Positions 1 through 9,341 are shown, counted from the stretch's first letter. The stretch is 64,000 nucleotides of DNA from Nocardia sp. CC227C (GCF_030767025.1 NZ_JASITE010000012.1:186001-250000); one strand, 5' to 3'. A program made the numbers and translations. Notes: generated by a model from the sequence alone, not told the origin.

Positions 1-456
1 CAGGCCGCCCGAGAGATCAACCGCCAGTATCCGGACGTGCGCATCCTCATGCTGTCCATGCACGACAACGAGCAGTACTTCTTCGAATCCCTCAAGGCCG
101 GAGCGTCCGGCTACGTCCTCAAATCCGTCGCCGACCGGGAACTGCTGGAAGCGTGCCGCGCCACCATGCGCGGCGAACCGTTCCTCTACCCCGGCGCGAT
201 CACCGCCCTCATCCGGGACTACCTGCAACGCGCCCACAATGGCGACAACCTGCCCGACACCATCCTCACCCCCCGCGAGGAGGAAGTGCTGAAACTCATC
301 GCCGAAGGACACACCACTCGCGAAATCGCCGACGCCCTGGTCATCAGTGTCAAAACCGTCGACCGGCACCGCGCCAACATCCTGCACAAGCTGGGCCTGC
401 GCGACCGGCTCGCGCTTACCCGATACGCCATCCGCGCCGGTCTCACCGAACCGTGA
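1..456 (+). CDS. LuxR/NarL-family response regulator, 5' end outside window
   Basis: Two-component response regulator acting as a DNA-binding transcription factor. The reading frame is open from base 1, so the gene starts upstream of the window. The visible 151 residues hold the second half of a receiver domain, including the conserved lysine in the GYVLKS motif, followed by a LuxR-type helix-turn-helix (LTPREEEVLKLIAEG, then the recognition region SVKTVDRHRANILHKLGL). The phospho-acceptor aspartate and the partner kinase lie before base 1. Family is certain from the HTH; target genes cannot be inferred. Confidence 0.93.
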   Translation, partial: QAAREINRQYPDVRILMLSMHDNEQYFFESLKAGASGYVLKSVADRELLEACRATMRGEPFLYPGAITALIRDYLQRAHNGDNLPDTILTPREEEVLKLIAEGHTTREIADALVISVKTVDRHRANILHKLGLRDRLALTRYAIRAGLTEP

Positions 457-604
457 CGGCACCACACCGGCCCGGAATGGGCTGGTCCGCGCGCCGGATC
501 GGATACAGTGAAACCGGAGTGCCGGGAAGCCTGGTCGGCGTAGCAACACGAGATCGACTGTGTCGCAATGTCATCCGTCGTCGCAGGAATCCGGGAGCCA
601 ACTC

Positions 605-1213
605 GTGTCAGCCATCGAGCGCCTCTACACCCACTTCGAACACCCACGTGGGCCGATCGGGTCGCTCGCCGGGATGATGATGGCCCACCGCGGCCACAAC
701 ATCAGACGCGGGCGGTGGGCGGTGGAACGCCTCGCACCCGCCGCCGGAGCCCGCGTGCTGGAACTCGGATACGGCCCGGGGGTCACCCTCGGCGAGGTCT
801 GCCGCAGGATTCCGGACGGCGAGGTCATCGGCGTGGACACCTCGCCCGTGATGATGCGCCAGGCCACCCGCCGCAACCGGTCGTTCATCCGCAGCGGGCG
901 GCTCGAAGTGCACCTCGGCGATGCGACCCGGCTCGACCCCGACGTGCGCGACTTCGACCTGGTCTACGGCATCAATGTCTGGCAGTACTGGACGGATCCG
1001 GTCGAGGTCGTCGAGGATCTGACCCGCCGACTTCGCCCGGACGGCAGACTGGCCCTGGTCTACATGCGCCCGCCCGGGTGCCGTCTCACGCATGGACAGG
1101 CCGCCACCCACCTCGTGGACCAGTTCACCGCCGCGGCGTTGACGCGCATCACCACCGAATGGATGCCGCATCGGCCGACCGCAGTCCTCGTCTCGGGCGT
1201 GGCCGTCCGCTGA
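605..1213 (+). CDS. class I SAM-dependent methyltransferase
   Basis: Small-molecule or lipid methyltransferase of the Methyltransf_11/25 type, about 202 residues. The SAM-binding motif I reads VLELGYGPGVT, followed by the acidic loop VIGVDTSPVMM and the post-I region HLGDATRLD. The frame is open from GTG 560, but GTG 605 is preceded at 8 nt by GGGAG and begins right at the conserved region, so 605 is preferred. It follows the regulator by about 150 nt and converges with hemG. Substrate unknown; similar proteins are annotated only as class I methyltransferases. Confidence 0.85.
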   Translation: MSAIERLYTHFEHPRGPIGSLAGMMMAHRGHNIRRGRWAVERLAPAAGARVLELGYGPGVTLGEVCRRIPDGEVIGVDTSPVMMRQATRRNRSFIRSGRLEVHLGDATRLDPDVRDFDLVYGINVWQYWTDPVEVVEDLTRRLRPDGRLALVYMRPPGCRLTHGQAATHLVDQFTAAALTRITTEWMPHRPTAVLVSGVAVR

Positions 1214-1298
1214 CGACCCCGCGTGCGGCGCGGTCGGGCGACTTCCGCACCGCGACACGGAATGCCGTCCGTCGCCGCGAGCGGCCGGGCACTCGGGA

Positions 1299-2654
1299 CT
1301 ATTCGTCGCCGACCAGATGCGCGGCGATACGGGTGGCGGCGGCGGTGCCGGAGGCGGCGCAGGCGGGGACTCCGACCCCGTCCAGGTAGGCGCCCGCCAG
1401 GGCCAGACCGGGCAGGTCGGCGAGGGTATCGCGCAGGGCGGCAATGCGTTCGGTGTGGCCGGGGCCGTACTGCGGGAGCCCACCGGGCCAGCGCTGCACG
1501 ACCGCGGCGACGGGGCGGATCGGGGCGCCGGTGACGGTGGCGAGATCGTCGACGGCGGCCGCGACGAGGTCGTCATCCGACCAGGACAGCGGGGCGGCAT
1601 CGCCGAACCGGCCGAAGGAGGCGCGGACCAGGGCCACCTCGCGGGCGGCCAGATGCGGCCACTTGCGACTGGAGAGAGTGAACGCTTTGGCGCGCAAGGG
1701 CTCTCCGGTGGCGACGAGAATGCCGGAGTTGTCGGGGAGGGGGGTGTCGCGCGGGAGGGCCAGCGCCACCACGGCGGAGGAGGCCAGTTCGATACCGGCG
1801 GCGAGATCGGCGGCGGCCGGTGCGACCTCGCGCAGCAGGTCGGCGGTGGCCGGGGCCGGGGCGGCCAGCACCACGGCGTCCACCGGGCCGACCGGATCCA
1901 GCCGCCAGCCCGCGCCGTCACGGGTGAGCCGGGTTGCGGCGGTAGCGGTTTCGACCTTGGCGTCGGCGGCGGCGCGTAGCGCGTCCAGCAGCACCCGGTA
2001 GCCGTCGCGGATGCCGCCGAAGACCGGCGTATCCGATTGCGGCGGAAGGGCCGTGCGCACCGCCTCGGTCAGGCTGGCCGACCCCGCGTCCAGCGCTGCG
2101 GCCAGGGTCGGCAGGGCGGCGCGCACTCCGATGGTGTCGGCGGTTCCGGCGTAGACCCCGCCCAGCAGCGGATCCACGCTGCGGCGCACCACCTGTTCGC
2201 CGAACCGCTGCGCCACCAGCGCGCCTACCGCGACATCCCCGCCGCGCTCCCACCGCAGCGGCCGTTCGGGTTCGGCCGCGATCCGCGCCATGGTCTCCGG
2301 ATCCACCAGCCCCGCAACCGCTTCCGCCTCGGCGGGAATGCCCATGAGGGTGCGCTCGGGCAGCGGACGCGCGACCCCGCCGGACCAGATCAGCGGCCGC
2401 TTGCCCGCCGGGTGCACCAGCTGGTCGGCGATCCCCAATTCCCGCATCAATGCCGGGATCTCGGGCCGCCGCCCCACGAACGCCTCGGCCCCCAGATCCA
2501 CCGGATCCCCCGCGATCTCGACGGTCCGCAGCGTCCCCCCGACCCGCTCGGCCCCCTCCACCAGCACCAGTTCGGCCCGCTCCCCCAGCGCCGCCCGCAA
2601 CCGGTACGCCGCCACCAACCCGCTGATCCCGCCACCGACCACCGCGACCCGCAT
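1299..2654 (-). CDS. hemG: protoporphyrinogen/coproporphyrinogen III oxidase (HemY type)
   Basis: FAD enzyme of haem synthesis, 451 residues. In Actinobacteria this family acts in the coproporphyrin-dependent route, oxidising coproporphyrinogen III. The N-terminus is a Rossmann dinucleotide fold (AVVGGGISGLVAAYRL) followed by LVLVEGAERVGG. A C-terminal FAD-contact segment ends with ALAGAYLDGVGVPACA. The frame runs further upstream to 2777, but ATG 2654 sits directly before the flavin motif. It corresponds to Rv2677c. hemE lies upstream on the same strand, separated by a 347-nt gap. No hemQ follows, unlike M. tuberculosis. Confidence 0.93.
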   Translation of the reverse strand: MRVAVVGGGISGLVAAYRLRAALGERAELVLVEGAERVGGTLRTVEIAGDPVDLGAEAFVGRRPEIPALMRELGIADQLVHPAGKRPLIWSGGVARPLPERTLMGIPAEAEAVAGLVDPETMARIAAEPERPLRWERGGDVAVGALVAQRFGEQVVRRSVDPLLGGVYAGTADTIGVRAALPTLAAALDAGSASLTEAVRTALPPQSDTPVFGGIRDGYRVLLDALRAAADAKVETATAATRLTRDGAGWRLDPVGPVDAVVLAAPAPATADLLREVAPAAADLAAGIELASSAVVALALPRDTPLPDNSGILVATGEPLRAKAFTLSSRKWPHLAAREVALVRASFGRFGDAAPLSWSDDDLVAAAVDDLATVTGAPIRPVAAVVQRWPGGLPQYGPGHTERIAALRDTLADLPGLALAGAYLDGVGVPACAASGTAAATRIAAHLVGDE

Positions 2655-3001
2655 CGACCACTCCTCAGTCACCTCGGCATCGCCGCGCCCGCACACCCGG
2701 GCGAGACGACAGCGACCCCCATCCCACCGGCGAGCCGCTGTCCTTCGGAACCTACTCCCCCACCGGATGTGACCCACGCCCCCGTCCGCCGGAGGAGCCG
2801 CGCGTCGGGCTGTCGGAACGCACCGCTCGGCCGCGATTCACGTCCGACCCGGCCGCCGTCACGCTCGCGACGGGTCCGGCGGCGACGGGCTTCGACAGAG
2901 GTTCCGCGGCGAAGGCATCGAGCCACCGAGGCTCGGCACGAAGCCGAATACCCGGGTGCCGTGGAGTCCGAAGCCCGTTGGTGGCTGGTAGCGGTGGTGG
3001 G
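2655..3001 (-). other. 347-nt gap between hemE and hemG, no gene seen
   Basis: Open frames on both strands here are arginine/proline-rich with no recognisable domain and look like GC-bias artefacts. In M. tuberculosis the equivalent hemE-hemY junction is tight, so this spacer is an insertion or a decayed segment. It may carry a separate promoter for hemG, but no convincing -10/-35 pair was found. Confidence 0.5.
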
Positions 3002-4069
3002 TCAGAGCGGGCTGGGCAGGCTGTGGATGAGTTCCACGGCGGCGGTGATGGCGCCGGGATCGGTGTCGGGGAGGACGCCGTGGCCGAGGTTGAAGATGTG
3101 GCCGGTGGCGCCGAGCGCGATGGCCTCGTCGGCCTCGTGGGCGATGCGGCGGATCTCGGATTCCACGGCCGCGGGTCCGGCGAAGAGGACCGCGGGATCG
3201 AGGTTGCCCTGGAGGGCCTTGCCGGGGCCGATGCGGCGGACGGCGTCGGTCAGGGGGACGCGCCAGTCGACGCCGACCACGTCCGCGCCCGCCTCGGCCA
3301 TCGCGCCCAGCAGTTCGCCGGTGCCGACACCGAAATGGATTCGGGGGACGCCGTATTCGGCCAGCTCGGCGAAGACCCGCTCGGAGTGCGGTAGCACGAA
3401 CTCGCGGTACTGCGCCAGCGGCAGCGCACCCGCCCAGGAGTCGAACAGCTGCATGGCATCCACGCCGGTGTCGAGCTGGGCGCGCAGGAATTCGATGGTG
3501 ATGTCGGTGAGCACGCCCATGAGCTGGTGCCAGGCGTCCGGATCGGCGAGCATCATGGCCTTGGTGCGCTCGTGATGCTTGCTGGGACCGCCCTCGACCA
3601 GGTAGGACGCCAGGGTGAAGGGGGCACCGGCGAAACCGATGAGCGGGGTGTCGCCGAGTTCGTCGAGCAGCAGCCGGATACCGGCCGTGACGGCCCCGAC
3701 CTCCTCGGCGCGCAGCCGCGGCAGCGCGCGGATATCGGCGAGGGTGCGCACCGGATTCGCGACCACTGGTCCGACACCGGCCACGATATCCAGGTCGATA
3801 CCCGCGGCCTTGAGCGGAACCACGATGTCGGAGAACAGGATTGCCGCGTCCACCCGGTGGCGGCGGATGGGCTGCATCGTGATCTCGCACACGAGTTCCG
3901 GGTTGAAGCAGGATTCCAGCATGCCGATGCCGGCGCGCAGCTCCCGATACTCCGGCAGCGACCGTCCGGCCTGACGCATGAACCACACCGGACGCCGAAG
4001 CGGTGTCGCGCCGGTGGCGGCGGCGAGGAACGGGGCATCGGTCAGGCGGCGGCGCGTATGAGTGCTCAT
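3002..4069 (-). CDS. hemE: uroporphyrinogen decarboxylase
   Basis: Decarboxylates uroporphyrinogen III to coproporphyrinogen III in cytosolic haem synthesis; 355 residues, normal for the family. Signature 1 is visible as RRPVWFMRQAGRSLPEYRELR near residue 24, with the arginines that bind the substrate carboxylates. Signature 2 is IGFAGAPFTLASYLVEGG at about residue 145. GTG 4072 and ATG 4069 are adjacent; ATG is taken as the start. It is divergent from the DUF3000 gene with only 66 nt between them, so the promoters must overlap or be close. Confidence 0.97.
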   Translation of the reverse strand: MSTHTRRRLTDAPFLAAATGATPLRRPVWFMRQAGRSLPEYRELRAGIGMLESCFNPELVCEITMQPIRRHRVDAAILFSDIVVPLKAAGIDLDIVAGVGPVVANPVRTLADIRALPRLRAEEVGAVTAGIRLLLDELGDTPLIGFAGAPFTLASYLVEGGPSKHHERTKAMMLADPDAWHQLMGVLTDITIEFLRAQLDTGVDAMQLFDSWAGALPLAQYREFVLPHSERVFAELAEYGVPRIHFGVGTGELLGAMAEAGADVVGVDWRVPLTDAVRRIGPGKALQGNLDPAVLFAGPAAVESEIRRIAHEADEAIALGATGHIFNLGHGVLPDTDPGAITAAVELIHSLPSPL

Positions 4070-4135
4070 CACCGCTCATCGTAGAGGTGACCGGCGGCGC
4101 GCCTCCGACGACACCGGCCCCCGGAGGTTTACCTT

Positions 4136-4777
4136 TTGAGCGTGACACCGCTCGACTTCCGCGACGGCGCCGCACCGACCCCGGAACCCGATGAACCCGC
4201 CCGGTTCCGCGCCGCGGTCGAGGCGATGGGCACCGCAACCGTGCATCCCCGGATCGAGCTCGCACCGATCCGCCCGCCGCAGCGCCTGGCCCCCTACTCG
4301 TACGCCATCGGAGCGGAAGTCACGCACGGCGACACCAATGTGGTGCCCGTCGACTCCGACGGTGACGCCTTCGGCCGGCTCATCCTGCTGCACGATCCCG
4401 ACGGGCAGGAGGCCTGGCACGGGGTGTTCCGGCTGGTCGCCTACATCCAGGCCGATATCGACGCCGCCCTGGCCGCCGATCCGCTGCTGCCGGAGGTGGC
4501 GTGGAGCTGGCTGGTGGACGCCCTGGAATCGCGGGCCCCGTTCACCGCGCTCGGCGGCACCGTGACCGCGACCAGTTCGGTGCGCTTCGGCGATATCGCC
4601 GGTCCGCCCCGCGCGCAGCAATTGGAGCTGCGAGCCTCCTGGACGGTCGGCGACACCCTGATGCGTCCGCATGTGGAGGCGTTCGGCGAGGTGCTCGCCT
4701 ACGCCGCCGGGCTCCCGCCCGCGGGGGTGACGCGCCTCGAGGTACGGCCGGGCGGCGGAGACGACACACACCGGTAA
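4136..4777 (+). CDS. DUF3000 domain-containing protein
   Basis: Conserved actinobacterial protein of unknown function, 213 residues, matching the Rv2680 position beside hemE. Conserved stretches include PPQRLAPYSYAIGAEV, FGRLILLHDPDGQEAWHG and the C-terminal RLEVRPGG. No membrane segment or signal peptide. The start is an upstream-most GTG giving MSVTPLDFRDG. It lies 192 nt before the RNase D-like gene on the same strand, and this pairing is maintained in mycobacteria, which suggests co-expression. No function is assigned. Confidence 0.9.
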   Translation: MSVTPLDFRDGAAPTPEPDEPARFRAAVEAMGTATVHPRIELAPIRPPQRLAPYSYAIGAEVTHGDTNVVPVDSDGDAFGRLILLHDPDGQEAWHGVFRLVAYIQADIDAALAADPLLPEVAWSWLVDALESRAPFTALGGTVTATSSVRFGDIAGPPRAQQLELRASWTVGDTLMRPHVEAFGEVLAYAAGLPPAGVTRLEVRPGGGDDTHR

Positions 4778-4968
4778 TCACTCCGCTATCACCCTCGTCA
4801 CAGCGGGGACCGGCCGGTGTCCAGTCGGCTGGACATCAAACTTTCTGTACCGCAACGAAATCAGCGGCGGCCACGTACGATACCGATCAGTCCGGCGCAG
4901 TCTCCGCATCCGCCCGAATCCGAATGGGACGCGGACCCGGCCGCGCCCAACCCGTAGAGTTCAAGACC

Positions 4969-6222
4969 ATGTCCGTACCAGACGATTCCGAAGCCACTGC
5001 CGCGGTCCCCCTGCTCGCGCCAGTGGACGGCGTACCACCGGTACTGGACACCGCCGCCGCGATAGCCGCCGCCGCCCGCAGCATCGCCGCCGGTTCCGGA
5101 CCGCTCGCCGTGGACGCCGAACGCGCCTCCGGCTTCCGCTACTCCAGCCGCGCGTACCTCATCCAGCTGCGCCGCGCCGGATCGGGCACCTTCCTCATCG
5201 ACCCGATTCCGGTCGATCAGGACCTGGAGCCGCTCGCCGCCGCCGTCAACGATCTGGAGTGGGTGCTGCACTCCGCCGACCAGGATCTGCCCGGACTGGC
5301 CGAACTCGGCCTGTACCCGGCCCGCCTGTTCGACACCGAGCTGGGCGGACGGTTGGCCGGATTCGAGCGCGTCGGCCTGGCCGCCATGGTGGAGCGGCTG
5401 CTCGGACGGGAGCTGCGCAAGGGTCACGGCGCGGCGGACTGGTCCACGCGGCCGCTGCCCGACGAATGGCTCAACTACGCGGCCCTCGATGTGGAACTGC
5501 TGCTGGAGCTGCGCGACGCGGTCGCCGCGGAACTCGATGAGCAGGGCAAATCCGGTTGGGCCGCGCAGGAATTCGAGCATGTGCGCACCGCCGAACCCGC
5601 ACTGCCCAAGGCCGACCGCTGGCGGCGCACCTCCGGTATCCACACGCTGCGCCGCAGTCGCCAGCTCGCCATCGTCCGGGAGCTGTGGACCACCCGCGAC
5701 AAGCTCGCACGCCTGCGCGATGTCGCTCCCGCCCGCATCCTGCCGGACTCGGCCATCATCGCCGCCGCGGCGAACGAGCCCAAGACCATCGCGCAGCTGC
5801 GCGCGCTGCCGATCTTCGGCGGCCCGCGGCAGCGGCGGTACTCGCGCGAATGGCTGGGCGCGGTGGAGCGGGCCCGCGCGCTGCCCGACAGCGACCTGCC
5901 GCCGCTGGCGCAGCCCTTCGACGGTCCCCCGCCGGTCAACCGGTGGGAGCGCCGCGACCCGGCCGCCGCCGCGCGACTGCAACGCGCCCGCGCCGCCATG
6001 ACGGATCTGTCCGGTGAAGTGTCGATTCCGGTCGAGAATCTGCTCACCCCGGACCTGCTGCGCCGCATGTGCTGGGACGGCCTGCCGCGCACGGCCGCCA
6101 ATGGCGACGGCGCGGCCGTGATCGACGACTACCTCAGTGCCGGAGGCGCGCGTCCGTGGCAGCGTGAACTCGCGGTGCCGAGGCTGGCGGCGGCGCTCTT
6201 CGCAACCGCGCAGGAGGTATGA
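4969..6222 (+). CDS. ribonuclease D-family 3'-5' exonuclease with HRDC domain
   Basis: Predicted RNA 3'-end processing exonuclease, 417 residues, equivalent to Rv2681. The DEDDy catalytic motifs are all present: LAVDAERASGFRYSS (Exo I, D and E), WVLHSADQDL (Exo II), and WLNYAALDVELLLELRD (Exo III, Y and D). They are followed by an HRDC-like helical region starting near residue 225 (LAIVRELWTTRDKLAR). ATG 4969 was chosen although the frame is open far upstream, because homology begins after it. Converges with echA 42 nt downstream. RNase D-type activity is inferred from family. Confidence 0.92.
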   Translation: MSVPDDSEATAAVPLLAPVDGVPPVLDTAAAIAAAARSIAAGSGPLAVDAERASGFRYSSRAYLIQLRRAGSGTFLIDPIPVDQDLEPLAAAVNDLEWVLHSADQDLPGLAELGLYPARLFDTELGGRLAGFERVGLAAMVERLLGRELRKGHGAADWSTRPLPDEWLNYAALDVELLLELRDAVAAELDEQGKSGWAAQEFEHVRTAEPALPKADRWRRTSGIHTLRRSRQLAIVRELWTTRDKLARLRDVAPARILPDSAIIAAAANEPKTIAQLRALPIFGGPRQRRYSREWLGAVERARALPDSDLPPLAQPFDGPPPVNRWERRDPAAAARLQRARAAMTDLSGEVSIPVENLLTPDLLRRMCWDGLPRTAANGDGAAVIDDYLSAGGARPWQRELAVPRLAAALFATAQEV

Positions 6223-6234
6223 CCTCGGGTATGC

Positions 6235-6249
6235 GCCGCGTTTCGCGGC
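6235..6249. terminator. short GC hairpin between convergent genes
   Basis: GCCGCG-TTT-CGCGGC forms a 6-bp stem with a 3-nt loop in the 42-nt space between the RNase D-like gene and echA. There is no T-tract, so it is a weak candidate for a bidirectional terminator. Confidence 0.3.
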
Positions 6250-6264
6250 CGGACCCGCCGGTCG

Positions 6265-7068
6265 TCAGTCCTCGTAGACCGGTGGACGGCGATCCCTGCG
6301 GGCGCGCATGGCCTCGTCGAAGTTCTCGGTGGTGAGCCGCACGTAGAGCTGGGCCATGCCCTCCTGCTGCATATGCGATTCGAAGCTGCCCGCCTCCATG
6401 CCGCTCCACAGCATCCGTTTGGTGAGCTCGGTGCCGACGCGGCTGTAGCGCAGGATCTGCTCGGCCAGGTCGTAGCAGGTATCGAGCAGCTTCTCGGCGG
6501 GGACGACGCGGGAGACCAGGCCGATGCGTTCTGCTTCGGCGGCATCCACGTCGCGGCCGGAGAGCATGATGTCGAAGGCGCGGGAGGAGCCGACGGCGCG
6601 CGGCAGCAGATAGCTGAAGCCGAGCTCGGCCGAGGTCAGGCCGTTATTGATGCCCGCCGCCCGGAAGTAGGCGTCCTCGGCGGCAATGCGGATATCCGCG
6701 CCCACGCTGAGGCAGAACCCGCCGCCGACGGCCGCGCCGTTGACGGCGGCGATCACCGGCTGGTGCATGCGACGCAGCGCCAGCATGACGTCGTTGAACA
6801 GGTCCATGGAGCGCCGGGCGATGCTGGTCCGGGTGAGCCCCGCGACGCCGGGCACGCTGCCGGAGTGCTGGAGGTCGGCCCCCGAACAGAAGCCCTCCCC
6901 GGCCCCGGTGAGCACCACCGCGCGCACCTCGTTGTCGGCGGCGACGGCGTGCAGGGTCTCCCGCAGCGGCACCATGACGTCGAAGGCCATGGCGTTCATG
7001 CGCTCGGGGCGGTTGAGCGTGATGAGCGCGACCTGCGGACGCGGCTTCTCGACGAGCACGAAGGACAT
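6265..7068 (-). CDS. enoyl-CoA hydratase/isomerase family protein
   Basis: Crotonase-fold enzyme, 267 residues, in the position of Rv2679 (EchA15). Family features: RPERMNAMAFDVMVPLRETL near residue 20, the oxyanion-hole segment AGEGFCSGADLQHSG around residue 60, and VNGAAVGGGFCLSVGADIRIAAEDAYF around residue 110. The C-terminal part carries the trimerisation helix region. It presumably hydrates or isomerises an enoyl-CoA in lipid or sterol degradation; the precise substrate is not visible. A KstR-like palindrome sits about 35 nt upstream of its start, which hints at lipid-responsive control. Confidence 0.92.
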   Translation of the reverse strand: MSFVLVEKPRPQVALITLNRPERMNAMAFDVMVPLRETLHAVAADNEVRAVVLTGAGEGFCSGADLQHSGSVPGVAGLTRTSIARRSMDLFNDVMLALRRMHQPVIAAVNGAAVGGGFCLSVGADIRIAAEDAYFRAAGINNGLTSAELGFSYLLPRAVGSSRAFDIMLSGRDVDAAEAERIGLVSRVVPAEKLLDTCYDLAEQILRYSRVGTELTKRMLWSGMEAGSFESHMQQEGMAQLYVRLTTENFDEAMRARRDRRPPVYED

Positions 7069-7101
7069 GCGAACTCCTGAACCGGCTGTTCCCGATAAAA
7101 C

Positions 7102-7115
7102 TGTAACCGGTTCTA
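7102..7115. promoter_or_regulatory. KstR-like operator upstream of the crotonase gene
   Basis: The sequence TGTAACCGGTTCTA (TAGAACCGGTTACA on the gene strand) fits TnnAACnnGTTnnA, the motif known for the TetR-family cholesterol regulator KstR and related lipid regulators. It lies 34 nt before the crotonase start, where it would cover the promoter. The sequence match is seen directly; which regulator binds is inference. Confidence 0.45.
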
Positions 7116-7167
7116 GAATCTACGCGAGCGGTCGCGCCCCGCACCCGGAATCGCGCGGACGCGAGTC

Positions 7168-9108
7168 CTACGAGACGGCCTGCTCCTCCACCACGTCCAC
7201 GTCCACGGTCGGCGCGCCACCGCGCAGCCAGGCGGTCACCCGCTGCGCCACGTCGGGCGGGGTGAGCCCGAGCTCCTGGCGCAGCTGCGCGATGGAGGCG
7301 TGATCCAGGAAGCGTTGCGGCACACCGATCTCCCGGGTCGGCACGTCCAGCCCGGCCCCGCGAATCCGCGCCGAGACCGAGGAGCCGATGCCGCCGTGCA
7401 GACCGCTGTCCTCGAGCGTGACCACCATGCGGTAGTGCTCGGCCAGTTTCACGATGCCCTCGTTGACCGGCAGCACCCAGCGCGGATCGATGACGGTGAC
7501 CGAAATCCCCTCCGCCTCCAGCAGTTCCGCGGTGCGCATGGCCAGTTCGGCGAAGCAGCCGACACCGACCAGCAGCACATCGCCGTGCACCGACCGCACC
7601 GAGTCGCGGCCATCGGGCAGGTGCAGCACATCGATGCCGTCGTGCCGCTCGATGGCCGAGATCTCCTCGCACACCGTGCCCTTCGGGAAGCGGATGGCGG
7701 TCGGGCCGTCGCTGATCAGCAGCGCCTCGCCCAGCTCCTCGCGCAGCGTGGCCGCGTCGCGCGGGGCCGCTACCCGCATGCCGGGCACGATGCCCAGCAC
7801 CGACATATCCCACATGCCATTGTGCGAGGCGCCGTCGTCGCCGGTGAGGCCCGCGCGGTCGAGTACCAGCGTCACCGGCAGCTTCAGCAGCGCCACATCC
7901 ATGAGCAGCTGGTCGAAGGCGCGGTTGAGGAAGGTCGAGTAGATGGCGACCACCGGATGCATGCCGCCCAGCGCCAGCCCGGCCGCCGAGGCCACACCGT
8001 GCTGTTCGGCGATGCCGACGTCGAACATGCGCTCGGGGAAGCGGTTCCCGAACGCGCTCAGCCCGGTCGGTCCGGGCATGGCGGCGGTGATGGCCACGAT
8101 GTCGTCGCGCTGCTCGGCCTGCGCGATGAGCTCCTCGGAGAACACCGAGGTCCAGCTCTGCGCGCCGGACTTGCCGACCGGCTCGCCGGTCTCCGGATCG
8201 ATGCGGCCCACGGCATGCATCTGGTCGGCCACATGGTCCTCGGCCGGTTTGAACCCGCGCCCCTTCTGGGTGACCACGTGCACCACCACCGGGCCGCCGA
8301 AGTCCTTGGCCCGCCGCAGCGCCGCTTCGAGCGCCACCGGATCGTGCCCGTCCACCGGACCCACGTACTTCAGGCCGAGGTCGCCGAACAGCTCCTGCGG
8401 CGCGACCGCGTCCTTGATGCCGGTCTTGAGGGCGTGCAACATCGAGTACGCCGGTTCCCCCACCCGGGGAATGGACTGCACGATGCGCTTGGTGGCGTCG
8501 AGGGCGTGCTCGTAGGCGGGCTGCATACGCAGCGCGGTGAGCCGGTCGGCCAGACCGCCGATGGTCGGCGCGTAGGAGCGACCGTTGTCGTTCACCACGA
8601 TGACGACCGAGCGGTCCTGTCCGGCGGCGATATTGTTCAGCGCCTCCCAGCACATGCCGCCGGTGAGCGCGCCGTCGCCGACCATCGCGACCACATGCCG
8701 CTTCTGCCGGGTCAGCGCGAAAGCCTTGGCCAGCCCGTCGGCATAGGACAGCGCGGCCGAGGCGTGCGAGGACTCCACCCAGTCGTGCTCGCTCTCGGCG
8801 CGGCACGGGTAGCCGGACAGACCGCCCTGCTTGCGCAGCGTGTCGAACCCGTCCCGGCGGCCGGTCAGGATCTTGTGCACGTACGCCTGGTGGCCGGTGT
8901 CGAAGATGATCGGGTCGGCGGGCGAGTCGAAGATGCGGTGCAGCGCGATGGTCAGCTCCACGACGCCGAGGTTCGGCCCCAGGTGACCGCCCGTCGCGGC
9001 GACCTTCCGCACCAGGAACTCGCGAATCTCCTCGGCCAACTCGCCCAGCTCCGGTACCGACAGCCGACGCAGGTCCTCGGGCGTATCGACCCGGGAAAGC
9101 ACTCCCAC
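7168..9108 (-). CDS. dxs: 1-deoxy-D-xylulose-5-phosphate synthase
   Basis: Thiamine-diphosphate enzyme condensing pyruvate and glyceraldehyde-3-phosphate, the first step of the non-mevalonate isoprenoid pathway. 646 residues, normal size. Motifs: GGHLGPNLGVVELTIALHR, DTGHQAYVHKILTGR, the ThDP motif from GDGALTGGMCWEALNN to VVNDN, and the transketolase segment LVLDRAGLTGDDGASHNG. The frame is open to 9369, but GTG 9108 is preceded by GGAGGGAG at 8 nt and begins at the usual N-terminus; GTG 9102 is also possible. Equivalent to Rv2682c. Divergent from glsA across 233 nt. Confidence 0.96.
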   Translation of the reverse strand: MGVLSRVDTPEDLRRLSVPELGELAEEIREFLVRKVAATGGHLGPNLGVVELTIALHRIFDSPADPIIFDTGHQAYVHKILTGRRDGFDTLRKQGGLSGYPCRAESEHDWVESSHASAALSYADGLAKAFALTRQKRHVVAMVGDGALTGGMCWEALNNIAAGQDRSVVIVVNDNGRSYAPTIGGLADRLTALRMQPAYEHALDATKRIVQSIPRVGEPAYSMLHALKTGIKDAVAPQELFGDLGLKYVGPVDGHDPVALEAALRRAKDFGGPVVVHVVTQKGRGFKPAEDHVADQMHAVGRIDPETGEPVGKSGAQSWTSVFSEELIAQAEQRDDIVAITAAMPGPTGLSAFGNRFPERMFDVGIAEQHGVASAAGLALGGMHPVVAIYSTFLNRAFDQLLMDVALLKLPVTLVLDRAGLTGDDGASHNGMWDMSVLGIVPGMRVAAPRDAATLREELGEALLISDGPTAIRFPKGTVCEEISAIERHDGIDVLHLPDGRDSVRSVHGDVLLVGVGCFAELAMRTAELLEAEGISVTVIDPRWVLPVNEGIVKLAEHYRMVVTLEDSGLHGGIGSSVSARIRGAGLDVPTREIGVPQRFLDHASIAQLRQELGLTPPDVAQRVTAWLRGGAPTVDVDVVEEQAVS

Positions 9109-9341
9109 GGCTATTGCTCCCTCCGGAAAACTCCTGTGTTTGCCACAGTCTACGGAGCCCCTACCGGCCCCCGATGCCGGGAATGAAACCCCACCTGCGA
9201 CATCGGCTTCGAATGTGAGGTTACACACGATACTCGGTTTCGCGCGGGCGGTCGGCCGGGTCGGAGCGGACAACGGGCGGCGGTGGGGCACGCCTGTTCG
9301 ACCTCCCCGAATCCGGTGCGGCCCGTGGCTAGAGTGAATCG

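Noticed and set aside
7102..7115. Relation of the AACCGGTT site to the CGNR operator AACCGGCTAAGCCGGTT
   Set aside because: They share only AACCGG; spacing and arm length differ, so common control is not supported.
6644..8806. Very long minus-strand open frame (720 codons) over dxs and the crotonase gene
   Set aside because: Arginine/glycine-rich shadow of dxs in another frame; no domain, and the dxs frame has full catalytic motifs.
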